Shown here one piece after another: positions 18,252 to 26,455 of a stretch of 64,000 nt of DNA (positions are counted from its first letter, which is position 1; every line of letters starts with the position of its first letter). Both the position numbers and the translations under genes were made by a program. Source of the DNA: Anaerolineae bacterium (lineage in GTDB: Bacteria; Chloroflexota; Anaerolineae; Anaerolineales; Anaerolineaceae); NCBI GenBank assembly GCA_013178185.1, contig JABLXC010000021.1, positions 97,942-161,941 of the forward strand, read 5' to 3'. The notes under the pieces were generated by a model that did no database searches, was not told where the DNA came from, and worked only from the letters and a program-made list of their open reading frames with translations.

Positions 18252-19845
18252 ACGGTTCTTTATTTTTTTCATCCTAATTGCCTGGCTGGTATCGATCTTA
18301 GCTTGCACACGCAGCGTCGTACAGCCCTGGCAAATCACTGCTACTGCCATCGCCGCCGAACCGCTGCCGCAAACCGCCAGCCTGTTGGCAGAACCTTCCA
18401 ATGCTTCCTCTACATCGCCCAATCCAACAGGGTTCGTCTCAACCTCAACACCTCTTCAGACCCCAACACGCACTGCGTCGGCGCCTACGGCAACGCCAAA
18501 GGCAGCCTCGACCGAAAAACCGCCCATCCTGTATTATACTCAGGCCGGAGACACGCTCCCGTTGGTCGCGATTCGGTTTGATGTCTCGGTGGATGAGATC
18601 ATTACTCCCGAAAAGATGCCGCCGGTCGGTTCGCTGCTGCCTCCAAACCAACTCCTGATCATCCCCAACCGCCTCCCTGAGACCGGTCCCGGCGACGCCG
18701 TCCTGCCAGATAGCGAGGTCGTTTTCTCACCTTCTGCCGTGGATTTTGATATTAACGAATTTGTCAACCAGGCGGGGGGATACTTAAGTACCTATCGCGA
18801 ATGGTTGTCAACCGGCTGGAATACCGGCGCCGATGTAGTGCGCAGGATCTCAATCGAAAACTCGATCAACCCACGCCTCGTCCTGGCGCTCATCGAGTAC
18901 CAGGGGCACTGGGTGTACGGCCAACCACAGAGCCTGGCAGAGACCGATTACCCGCTTGGATACAATGAATTCAATCACAAAGGCCTCTACAAGCAATTAA
19001 GCTGGGTGGTTCAACAAATTTCGATTGGGTACTATGGTTGGCGGGCTGGGCTGATAACCGAAATCTCCTTTCCAAAGGACGCCCAAAACCCAACCCTGCG
19101 CCTGGCGCCCCAATTGAATGCTGGATCTGTCGCGCTCCAGTATTTGTTCGCTAAGCTCTATGAGAATCAGCGCATCTGGTCAGGGGCTTTATACGGCTCA
19201 GAGAGTCTTACCGCCATTCATGAACAGATGTTCGGCAACCCCTGGTTGAGGGCGCAGTCGGTTGAGCCCCTTTATCCACCCAACCTGGTGCAACCTCCCC
19301 TTGAACTGCCCTTTTCCCCCGGAAATATCTGGAGCTTTACAGGTGGGCCGCATTCCGCTTGGGGGCCAGATGGCGCTCTGGCAGCCATTGACTTCGCTCC
19401 ATCGGCGATGGACTCAGGTTGTGTCGAATCGTTTGAATGGGCTACCGCCGCCGCGCCAGGTCAGATTGTACGTGCAGGTAATGGCATTGTTGTCATTGAC
19501 CTGGATGGTGACGGGTACGAGCAAACTGGCTGGGCTTTGCTCTATTTACACGTCAGTACAAAGGATCGCGTCCAGGTAGGCACCTTCGTCAGCACCGACG
19601 ACCGCCTCGGACATCCCTCTTGCGAAGGCGGCATTTCTACAGGAACCCATTTCCACTTTGCGCGTAAGTATAATGGGGAATGGATCCTTGCAGACGGACC
19701 AATCCCTATGATATTGGGCGGCTGGCGTGTTCACGCCGGAGAGAAACCGTATCTGGGTACGTTGACTCGGGACAACTACGTTGTCACGGCTTGCCAGTGC
19801 GGCTCCTACGAAACCCATATCGCCCGTCCAAAACCAACGCCATAA
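18193..19845 (+). CDS. LysM-like and LasA-type (M23A) peptidase lipoprotein, paralogue 2
   Basis: A 550-residue lipoprotein with the same layout as the preceding gene. It has a basic N-terminus, lipobox ILAC (Cys38), a Thr/Ser/Pro linker to about 108, a weak LysM-like region (about 112-160, YTQAGDTLPLVAIRFD), a middle helical module and an M23A domain. Ligands are His387 and Asp400 (spacing 13), His453, His486 and His488. The middle-module motif reads ALIEYQGHW, with Gln237 where lytic transglycosylases have Glu. The ATG overlaps the previous gene by 59 bases; an in-frame TTG at 18205 is an alternative. Tight overlap implies cotranscription. Confidence 0.8.
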   Translation: MDKRLKPGIAAKPKIKFHAKRFFIFFILIAWLVSILACTRSVVQPWQITATAIAAEPLPQTASLLAEPSNASSTSPNPTGFVSTSTPLQTPTRTASAPTATPKAASTEKPPILYYTQAGDTLPLVAIRFDVSVDEIITPEKMPPVGSLLPPNQLLIIPNRLPETGPGDAVLPDSEVVFSPSAVDFDINEFVNQAGGYLSTYREWLSTGWNTGADVVRRISIENSINPRLVLALIEYQGHWVYGQPQSLAETDYPLGYNEFNHKGLYKQLSWVVQQISIGYYGWRAGLITEISFPKDAQNPTLRLAPQLNAGSVALQYLFAKLYENQRIWSGALYGSESLTAIHEQMFGNPWLRAQSVEPLYPPNLVQPPLELPFSPGNIWSFTGGPHSAWGPDGALAAIDFAPSAMDSGCVESFEWATAAAPGQIVRAGNGIVVIDLDGDGYEQTGWALLYLHVSTKDRVQVGTFVSTDDRLGHPSCEGGISTGTHFHFARKYNGEWILADGPIPMILGGWRVHAGEKPYLGTLTRDNYVVTACQCGSYETHIARPKPTP

Positions 19846-19863
19846 TCAGCTTTTCGATATTCT

Positions 19864-21393
19864 ATGGACCAGTTTATTAAGTATGCACCAATTAGCTCTG
19901 TAAGCCTGTCCGTAAGTATTTTACGGATCCTGTCCTGCGTTCTGTGGGTCACCTTCGCGAGTTGCACACCGGCCACCCAGCCCGCTCCGATCGTCCAGGC
20001 GCAGACCTCACATCCAGACGAAGGTGCAATTTCAGCAAACCCTACACCGCTTCCAACCCGCCCGATCTACTCCCCAGGCGAACTGGTCGCCTATGAAGCG
20101 CAAACAGGCGATACCATCCCTGCGCTGGCTGCCCACTTCAACACCACAGAAAAGGAAATTTTTGAGGCAAACCCTACCATTCCGTTAGATGTAACCACCC
20201 TTCCCCCCGGCTTTCCCATGCAGATTCCAATTTATTATCAAGCTTTGTGGGGCAGCCCTTACCAAATCATTCCAGACAGCCTTTATGTAAATGGGCCGCT
20301 CCAATCGGATTTCAATACGATAGAATTTGTCAAAAAAAGTCCGGGCTGGTTTAAGAATTATGAATTTTTCACTTCCGCCGGGACATTAAAAGGCGGCGAG
20401 CTGATCAACCATGTTGCCGGCAATTTCAGTATTAGCCCTCGCTTGTTGCTAGCGCTGGTTGAATACCAAACCGGCGCATTGAACAGTTTAGACCCAAGCA
20501 AAGCCGAAGAAGATTATCCATTTGGCTTCCAGCATTACGCCCATAAGGGCCTGTATCGCCAGTTGACCTGGGCTGCCAACATCCTTAATAACGGTTATTA
20601 TGGTTGGAGGACAGGAAAGTTAACCGCTTTTGAACTGGCCGATGGCTCGCTGGAACGGCCCGATCCCTGGCAAAATGCCGCCACTGTAGCGCTGCACTAT
20701 TACTTCGCACAAACCATGTCTGGAGAAGAGTACAATCAGGCCGTTCACAGTCAGGGATTCGAAGCAGTTTACGAGTCTCTTTTCGGCAACATACCCGAAG
20801 ACGCCCCCTCCCATATACCGGGAAACCTCAAACAACCAGCGATGAATTTCCCATTCGAATGGGGAAAATCCTGGTCATTTACCGGTGGGCCTCATACCGG
20901 CTGGGGAGATGGCGAACCCTTTGCCGCAATTGACTTTGCCCCACCGGCCGTCGTTGGAGGCTGTGCCGGGACGGAAGAATGGGCTACTGCAGTTGCCGAT
21001 GGCATAATCGCGCGAAAGTCAACTGCAACCGCCGAGCTCGATCTCGATGGGGATGGCGATGAACGCACAGGTTGGGTCGTCTTTTATCTACACCTTTCCA
21101 CTGCGAGCATCCCACCGGCCGGAACTCAATTAAAAACCGGCGACCCCATTGGCCATCCCTCTTGCGAAGGAGGCGTCTCCACAGGCACCCATGTGCATAT
21201 TGCCCGAAAATACAATGGGGAATGGATTCTGGCAGGGGGCCCGCTAGCTTTCAACCTGGAGGGTTGGATTGCAGCCAATGGTTCTGGCCCCTATCAGGGA
21301 ACCATGTCGCGCTTCAGCCACAGTATTCGGGCTTGTGTCTGTTCAGATCAGGCCAGTCAAATTCAGTCAGGCAGCCTGAAAACCCCTCAATAA
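19864..21393 (+). CDS. LysM-like and LasA-type (M23A) peptidase lipoprotein, paralogue 3
   Basis: A 509-residue lipoprotein and third tandem copy. The lipobox is FASC (Cys34), with a Pro/Thr linker, LysM-like segment (about 75-123, YEAQTGDTIPALAAHFN), middle helical module and M23A domain. Ligands are His344 and Asp357 (spacing 13), His410, His443 and His445. The middle module reads ALVEYQTGA with Gln202 at the transglycosylase Glu position and has lost the aromatic residue seen in the other two copies. It starts 18 bases after the second copy. Divergence between the three is high, so the duplication is old and the copies are probably specialised. Confidence 0.8.
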   Translation: MDQFIKYAPISSVSLSVSILRILSCVLWVTFASCTPATQPAPIVQAQTSHPDEGAISANPTPLPTRPIYSPGELVAYEAQTGDTIPALAAHFNTTEKEIFEANPTIPLDVTTLPPGFPMQIPIYYQALWGSPYQIIPDSLYVNGPLQSDFNTIEFVKKSPGWFKNYEFFTSAGTLKGGELINHVAGNFSISPRLLLALVEYQTGALNSLDPSKAEEDYPFGFQHYAHKGLYRQLTWAANILNNGYYGWRTGKLTAFELADGSLERPDPWQNAATVALHYYFAQTMSGEEYNQAVHSQGFEAVYESLFGNIPEDAPSHIPGNLKQPAMNFPFEWGKSWSFTGGPHTGWGDGEPFAAIDFAPPAVVGGCAGTEEWATAVADGIIARKSTATAELDLDGDGDERTGWVVFYLHLSTASIPPAGTQLKTGDPIGHPSCEGGVSTGTHVHIARKYNGEWILAGGPLAFNLEGWIAANGSGPYQGTMSRFSHSIRACVCSDQASQIQSGSLKTPQ

Positions 21394-21414
21394 TAATCCG
21401 CCCAGACCTGCTAT

Positions 21415-21831
21415 CTATCCCTCCAGGATAGTTTTCTTGATATCAATAGGAACGATCCTTCCAAACATCGCCTGCGCTGGACAATATTTAGTGGCCGAGA
21501 GCTCGATCGCTCGCTCGACCGCCTCGGGATCAACCTGGTGGCCAGTGATGACATATTCAATTGTGATGTGCGTAAACACTCTAGGGTGTTCTGTCGCTCG
21601 CTGACCCTCCACTTTCACTTCAAAAGCGGTAATAACCTGGCGCTTCTTGGTCAGGATAGAGATGACATCCATGGCAGTGCACCCCGCCAACCCCATAATC
21701 AAAAGCTCCATGGGACGGAATCCGTCCTCGTCGCCTCCAACAAGTTTCTCAGTTCCAAGCGGCGCTTTAAATCCGCTTCCTGCCGCTCCTTCAAAGCTCA
21801 TCCTGCCTTTCCAGGTTACTTTTGCTTCCAT
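21415..21831 (-). CDS. OsmC family protein
   Basis: A 138-residue protein of the OsmC/Ohr peroxidase-like fold. The N-terminus MEAKVTWKGRMSFEGAAGSG and the motif LLIMGLAGCTAMDVISILTKKRQ (about 65-85, with the conserved Cys) are typical. The second redox Cys is in ATKYCPAQAMFG (about 115). Such proteins reduce organic hydroperoxides using thiols. It starts two bases after the double-thioredoxin gene, which could supply electrons, and lies in an operon led upstream by an ECF sigma/anti-sigma pair. Confidence 0.88.
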   Translation of the reverse strand: MEAKVTWKGRMSFEGAAGSGFKAPLGTEKLVGGDEDGFRPMELLIMGLAGCTAMDVISILTKKRQVITAFEVKVEGQRATEHPRVFTHITIEYVITGHQVDPEAVERAIELSATKYCPAQAMFGRIVPIDIKKTILEG

Positions 21832-21833
21832 GG

Positions 21834-22517
21834 TCAGTTCTCGCTCGTGTGCAGGGATAAAGCTTCGCGGATCTTCTCCATAAGATACTGTTCCGGCGCC
21901 GCCCCAATCAATTCCGAGGCTCCACCATTGATCACAGTATGTGGAACTCCGCTTACATTATGTCGGGCAGAAAGTTCAGGAAATTCCATTGCTTCTACCA
22001 TTTCGGCCTCAACCATTGGACTCTCCATGGCCATTTGATGTGCCAGCACAACAGCTTGAGGGCAGTAAGGGCAAGTGGGAGTCACAAAAACCTGCAAAGT
22101 GATTGGGGACTTTAAGTCCGCCAGAAACTCACGCGTAGCGGGTTGCAATCCCGAATCGCCGGATGAGACCATCAGGATATCTCGTATTAGAGAAGTAAAT
22201 TCATGCCCCGCAGGGATTCCAAGATACCGAATCCCATGATCAACAATCTCTCCTTGATCGTAGGCTGCCACAAGAAAGCTGGGCGCTTTGTCTACATGGT
22301 ATTTGTTGCTCTCTTCCGGGAACTTTTCCAACTCATAAATCTCAAGATGAAGTTTATCGGAAAGTGAGGTCACCTCGGTAATCAATTGTTTTGTATCCTC
22401 ACAATACGTGCAGTTTTGATCCTCGCTTCCGAAGAAAATAATCGCCACATCCCTTTTCAAAGACTGAAATACCTCTTTGACCTGTTGCTGCGTTCGTTCA
22501 TCAAGCAGTTTTTCCAT
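21834..22517 (-). CDS. Protein disulfide oxidoreductase-like protein with two thioredoxin folds
   Basis: A 227-residue protein with two thioredoxin-fold halves, each with a CxxC site: CTYC in the first (about residue 40) and CPYC in the second (about 145, PTCPYCPQAV). This tandem layout is that of the PDO / glutaredoxin-like family found in archaea, thermophiles and Chloroflexota. A cis-Pro follows in the second half (VSGVPHTVING). It likely passes electrons to peroxidases or reduces protein disulfides in the cytosol. The ATG at 22517 is chosen over TTG at 22529 because GGAG lies six bases before it. OsmC follows after two bases. Confidence 0.86.
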   Translation of the reverse strand: MEKLLDERTQQQVKEVFQSLKRDVAIIFFGSEDQNCTYCEDTKQLITEVTSLSDKLHLEIYELEKFPEESNKYHVDKAPSFLVAAYDQGEIVDHGIRYLGIPAGHEFTSLIRDILMVSSGDSGLQPATREFLADLKSPITLQVFVTPTCPYCPQAVVLAHQMAMESPMVEAEMVEAMEFPELSARHNVSGVPHTVINGGASELIGAAPEQYLMEKIREALSLHTSEN

Positions 22518-22593
22518 ATTTTGCTCCAATTTGCATATTTTGTTTACCTAAAACAATAGATGCACTAACCCCCTCAAAGTTACAGGACCAACT

Positions 22594-22842
22594 TCACTTC
22601 AAGAAATCCCGCAAATTAAGGCGGTAAAACAGGCGCGTTCGGACATCCTCAGGCAAAGTCTGGCTTTCATCTTCATGCTGGTATAGTTCAACAGTCTTTT
22701 TCAGCGTGTCCACAACAATCCTGCAATTCTTACATTCCTTAAGATGCTGCTCAAGTTCCATGCACAAAGCGGAATCCAATTCGCCATCAATATAGTCTGA
22801 AAGGCTGGTCAACAAATCATGGCAATTAGAATGTCCCATCAT
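22594..22842 (-). CDS. Zinc-binding anti-sigma factor (zf-HC2/ZAS family)
   Basis: An 82-residue small soluble protein. Residues 1-45 carry the ZAS signature: Cys7, and LEQHLKECKNC with the H-x3-C-x2-C arrangement. ZAS proteins such as RsrA and ChrR bind their partner sigma factor and release it under thiol oxidation or another signal. There is no transmembrane segment, which favours a cytosolic signal. The start codon overlaps the stop of the sigma gene (ATGA). Together with the redox genes downstream this suggests a thiol-stress switch; the redox sensing itself is inferred. Confidence 0.87.
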   Translation of the reverse strand: MMGHSNCHDLLTSLSDYIDGELDSALCMELEQHLKECKNCRIVVDTLKKTVELYQHEDESQTLPEDVRTRLFYRLNLRDFLK

Positions 22843-23450
22843 CCCGCATTCTCCGTCAGAGCTTTGCCAAAATATTCTGAAAGATCTTCCCTTAAGCGCA
22901 GGCGAGCTCTGAGCAACCTTGTTTTCACTGCGCCTTCGCTAATCCTCAGGACCTCTGCCGTTTCCTTAACAGAAAGCCCTTCGACATCCCGCAAGAGAAA
23001 AACCGCTCGCAAAGAAGCAGGTAATCTTTGCACCGCCTGATCCATGTGCTGTTTCGCCTCGGAAGATTGAAGCTCCTTCTCAGGCAAAAAGCGCCAATCG
23101 GTAAAATGGTATGGGGTGACAATTGCATCCTCGTGGTCGTCCTGTCCTTCTATCTCAAGCGACAACTCGGGTTTCCGCTTGCGAACGATCATGAGCGCTT
23201 CATTCGTGGCAATCCGATACAGCCAGGTGGCGAGGCTGGATCGGCCTTCAAAGTTTGCAATAGAGCGATACGCTTTGAGAAATGTCTCCTGAAGTACATC
23301 TTCTGCATCTCGTTGATTTTCTAAAATCCGAAGAGCGAGCTTATAAATCTGACCTGAATAGGCTTCAACCAATTTGGCAAACTCGGCTCGATCGCCATTT
23401 TTTAATAAATCCAATGAGATCGTGTCAGAAGTCAGGTTGATTTCATTCAT
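22839..23450 (-). CDS. ECF RNA polymerase sigma factor
   Basis: A 203-residue group-4 sigma factor. Region 2 is at about 22-95 (DAEDVLQETFLKAYRSIANFEG, then SSLATWLYRIATNEAL) and region 4 at about 135-190 (LPASLRAVFLLRDVEGLSVKETAEVL, then SEGAVKTRLLRARLRLRE). It has a short linker and no extra C-terminal domain. It directly overlaps its zinc anti-sigma gene by four bases. Downstream are two thiol-redox genes. It starts 39 bases after the methyltransferase gene, so an internal, autoregulated promoter is possible but I cannot point to one. Confidence 0.93.
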   Translation of the reverse strand: MNEINLTSDTISLDLLKNGDRAEFAKLVEAYSGQIYKLALRILENQRDAEDVLQETFLKAYRSIANFEGRSSLATWLYRIATNEALMIVRKRKPELSLEIEGQDDHEDAIVTPYHFTDWRFLPEKELQSSEAKQHMDQAVQRLPASLRAVFLLRDVEGLSVKETAEVLRISEGAVKTRLLRARLRLREDLSEYFGKALTENAG

Positions 23451-23489
23451 TGATTAGATTCATAAAACACGCAATGGTTACAATTTTTC

Positions 23490-24176
23490 CTAAAATTGGC
23501 CACACGGTTTGAAAAATAAGGCAGTATCGCTGACGCCATTGCTGGTCCATATAAACCGCCAGTTTTTGAGAGTATTATAAGCGATCTCCCAGAGAGGAGA
23601 AGCAGGAGCATTTCCTAAAGGTATAGAGTTTGGAGATATTGACCGGCTGGGAAGATAATGGTTGACATTATCAATAATCAATAATCCACCTGAACGCAAC
23701 TTTCGGATTGCCAAATGTGCGCACTCATCGCGATAAATTCCATCAACAAGCACAAAATCCAGGCTTTCATCTTCCAGAATTTCAGCGGTTTCCACGTAGG
23801 ATGGCTTTGCAATACCCATCTCATGCTTCTGAACCAACCGGTAATCAATATTGGTGAGATTAAGGGTCTGAAGCTTTTTTGACACAATTTCATACCATGC
23901 CGGGTTGTGCTCGATGCTGAACAGAGATGCCACTTTCTGACAAAACCAGACCGTGCTGCGGCCAGAGCCGAATTCCAGGCCGCGGTCCTTTGGCAAAAGC
24001 CAGGTGGCAAGAATCGAGTTCGCCTGTTGGGTCAGCCACGGCAAATCTGGGTTTGAAGTTCGGTATATTTTTTCAATGCTGCGATTTAATAGATAGCGCG
24101 GGGTCCAATGACGAAGATCTCTCAAAGATGCACACTCCAATTCACAATTGAGAAAGCGGCCAGGTTGGAAGTACAT
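23490..24176 (-). CDS. Class I SAM-dependent methyltransferase
   Basis: A 228-residue protein with a Rossmann-type SAM-binding core. Motif I is GLEFGSGRSTVWF (about 66-78), the acidic residue of motif II is in LFSIEHNPAWYE, and the later strand SLDFVLVDGIYRDECAHLAIRKLRSGG resembles FkbM/Methyltransf_24-type enzymes. The substrate is unknown. The gene overlaps the end of tsaD by 35 bases, consistent with translational coupling, and precedes the ECF sigma gene by 39 bases. Confidence 0.75.
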   Translation of the reverse strand: MYFQPGRFLNCELECASLRDLRHWTPRYLLNRSIEKIYRTSNPDLPWLTQQANSILATWLLPKDRGLEFGSGRSTVWFCQKVASLFSIEHNPAWYEIVSKKLQTLNLTNIDYRLVQKHEMGIAKPSYVETAEILEDESLDFVLVDGIYRDECAHLAIRKLRSGGLLIIDNVNHYLPSRSISPNSIPLGNAPASPLWEIAYNTLKNWRFIWTSNGVSDTALFFKPCGQF

Positions 24177-25197
24177 CCATATCCAGGGAGTCGCGTTGCC
24201 CCTTGGCGTAGCGATAGTAACCTGCCGATGCGATCATTACGGCGTTATCTGTGCACAAAGAAAGAGAAGGGATATGCACAGGAAATTCGGTTTGGGCCAA
24301 AAAGGCTGTTCGAAGGGCACGGTTTGCAGAAACGCCCCCGGCCACAAGGATATTTTCTACCTCGAAGGTTCTGGCAGCCTGGATTGTTTTTCCAACCAGC
24401 GTGTCTACGACGGCGGCTTGAAAACTGGCGGCAAGATTCTCGACAGGGAGGGGTTTCTGTTTTTCTTCAAATTCCCGCACCACCCTGAGAACAGCGGTTT
24501 TCAGACCGCTGAAAGAGAAATTCCAGCTCCCTTCCAGGCGAGGTCTTGGGAAATTAAAAGCCTCTGCGTTTCCTTCTGCCGCCGCTTTCTGAATTGCAGG
24601 CCCGCCAGGATAAGACAAATTGAGAAGCCTGGCTACCTTGTCGAAAGCCTCTCCAACAGCATCATCCAGCGTGCCGCCCAGACGTTGATAATCTAAATGC
24701 CCGCGTACAAGATTCAACTCCGTATGCCCGCCCGATACAAGCAACGCCAGCAGAGGGAACTTCGGTTCTGGCGGCAGGTGGGTCACATCGCCAGGTGAAA
24801 CCCAGGCAGAATAGATATGTCCTTCAAGGTGATTCACCCCAACAAGCGGCAAATCAGCTGCCAGAGACAGGCCTTTAGCCATATTCATCCCGACAACCAG
24901 CGAACCGGCCAAACCCGGGCCGCGCGTTACGGCAATCGCATCCACATCATTTAACGTGAGATGAGCCTGATATAAAACCTGTTCCACCACCGGGAAAATC
25001 GATAAGATATGCTGCCGCGAGGCGACTTCAGGAAACACGCCGCCATACTTCGCATGCAAATCTACCTGAGAAGCAACGATGCTTGCCAGTTGCACGCGTC
25101 CATTTTCCACAACAGCAGCAGCAGTCTCATCGCAGGAACTTTCGATTCCCAAAATACGAGCCGGCGGGAGAGAAATAGGATCATTCATCGATTCCAT
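24142..25197 (-). CDS. tsaD: tRNA N6-adenosine threonylcarbamoyltransferase TsaD
   Basis: A 351-residue Kae1/Qri7/TsaD protein of the ASKHA fold. It transfers the threonylcarbamoyl group to A37 of tRNAs that read ANN codons, as part of TsaBDE. Visible motifs are ILGIESSCDETAAAVVE at the N-terminus, GVNHLEGHIYSAW with the metal-binding HxxxH, LLVSGGHTEL, and the late VAGGVSANRALR plus DNAVMIASAG with a metal-binding Asp. The ATG at 25197 is preferred; TTG at 25206 and ATG at 25188 are alternatives. It overlaps or abuts the M24 peptidase gene and the methyltransferase gene. Confidence 0.94.
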   Translation of the reverse strand: MESMNDPISLPPARILGIESSCDETAAAVVENGRVQLASIVASQVDLHAKYGGVFPEVASRQHILSIFPVVEQVLYQAHLTLNDVDAIAVTRGPGLAGSLVVGMNMAKGLSLAADLPLVGVNHLEGHIYSAWVSPGDVTHLPPEPKFPLLALLVSGGHTELNLVRGHLDYQRLGGTLDDAVGEAFDKVARLLNLSYPGGPAIQKAAAEGNAEAFNFPRPRLEGSWNFSFSGLKTAVLRVVREFEEKQKPLPVENLAASFQAAVVDTLVGKTIQAARTFEVENILVAGGVSANRALRTAFLAQTEFPVHIPSLSLCTDNAVMIASAGYYRYAKGQRDSLDMDVLPTWPLSQL

Positions 25198-25202
25198 AGT
25201 CC

Positions 25203-26435
25203 TCAACTTTTCACTGGAATAACCAGATCCATGGAAAAATCCCCCACCACACGAAATCCATTTTCTTCTACAAATAACGTGTTCTCCAGACGAACACCAA
25301 GACCTTGATCTGGATAATATAATCCCGGCTCAATCGTAATAACAGAACCAGGGGCAAGGATATCCTCTTCTAAACCCTCCATAGAACTCGAAGGCCGCTC
25401 ATGAATATTCAATCCCACGCCATGACCAAGGCTATGAACGTATCCAACCTCAGTCCTTGGATTGCTCAGCACTGTAGGATGTCCCATCGCTTCAAACAGT
25501 TCACAAGTTCTCCGCTGATAATCCGAAAAAGGAGCGTTCACCCTTAGCTCAGCGATAATCTGATCATAAACTGTCTTCACCTGCTCAAAAATTTTATAAA
25601 CCTGATCAGGAGCATACCCCAGACACCAGGTTCTTGTCATATCATAGAAATATCCTCCCCCCTGTTCACAAGGGAAAATATCCAAGACAATTGGTTGTCC
25701 AAGGCGGAGAAAGTCCGAAGCAGTTCCGCTGCTGTGGGGAACTCCCGCGTCTCGTCCAATGGAAAATATCGTCCCCTCAGGATTTTCAGCCCCGCTTTCA
25801 GCCAGCCACAGGTTAATCTTAGATTTGACGTCTCCGATGGTAATGGGTTCGCCTGCCCGGTTTACCAGAACGTCGCCTTTTGTCCGCTGACTTGCCAAAA
25901 AATCCACTACTTTTGCAACAACCGTTGTCGTAATTTTGCCCATTTCCCGAATATGTTCAAGTTCTTCTGCATCTTTAGTCATCATCGCGCTCGACAACAG
26001 GTCGTTTTCCTGAAACCCAACCAACGTGATTTCCGGCATAATGGTTTGAAGTTTTGAGAAAAAGGCGTACCCTTTTCCAAGGTCGATTTTCCCATAGAGA
26101 GCAACTTTTCCTGAGGACACCCCAGCATCGATCAACATTTTCCGATAACGGAAAGCCATTGCAAGAGCAAAATCCTTGTCAGCCTCGTTGATAAAATCCT
26201 TGATCGGATAATCAAGATAGCTGCGTGTATCTAACCCGGTTTTTATAGCCTCATCCCGTTCCATGGACGCATGGAATAACACCGCTGTCCGGTCGCGCGG
26301 TTTAACCAAATCAGCATGTGTCAGGTGCACACCGCCCGTAAAGTAAACCATATATGGGTTGTGATCTCCCGCTCCGGTAACCAGGAGAGCCTCTACATCA
26401 TTACGCCTCATCAAATGATCCAGGTCTTTTTTCAT
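25203..26435 (-). CDS. M24 family metallopeptidase (Xaa-Pro aminopeptidase-like)
   Basis: A 410-residue protein with an N-terminal creatinase-like domain (about 1-150) and a C-terminal pita-bread M24 catalytic domain. The dimetal ligands expected for M24 are visible: Asp in IVLDIFP, Asp in FYDMTRTW, His in HSLGHGVGLNIHE, Glu in VITIEPG and Glu in VRLENT. It probably removes N-terminal residues before proline or acts on related dipeptides. The start at 26435 matches family N-termini. An upstream GTG at 26459 overlaps the selA stop (GTGA) and would add eight residues; the choice is open. Confidence 0.85.
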   Translation of the reverse strand: MKKDLDHLMRRNDVEALLVTGAGDHNPYMVYFTGGVHLTHADLVKPRDRTAVLFHASMERDEAIKTGLDTRSYLDYPIKDFINEADKDFALAMAFRYRKMLIDAGVSSGKVALYGKIDLGKGYAFFSKLQTIMPEITLVGFQENDLLSSAMMTKDAEELEHIREMGKITTTVVAKVVDFLASQRTKGDVLVNRAGEPITIGDVKSKINLWLAESGAENPEGTIFSIGRDAGVPHSSGTASDFLRLGQPIVLDIFPCEQGGGYFYDMTRTWCLGYAPDQVYKIFEQVKTVYDQIIAELRVNAPFSDYQRRTCELFEAMGHPTVLSNPRTEVGYVHSLGHGVGLNIHERPSSSMEGLEEDILAPGSVITIEPGLYYPDQGLGVRLENTLFVEENGFRVVGDFSMDLVIPVKS

Positions 26436-26455
26436 ACCACCATCCCATTGAATAC

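Noticed and set aside
16686..21393. First reading of the M23 domains as catalytically dead because the HxxxD histidine is replaced by Trp, Leu or Phe
   Set aside because: The conserved GGPH histidine lies 13 residues before the Asp in all three proteins, the spacing of the M23A (LasA) subfamily, so the zinc site is probably complete.
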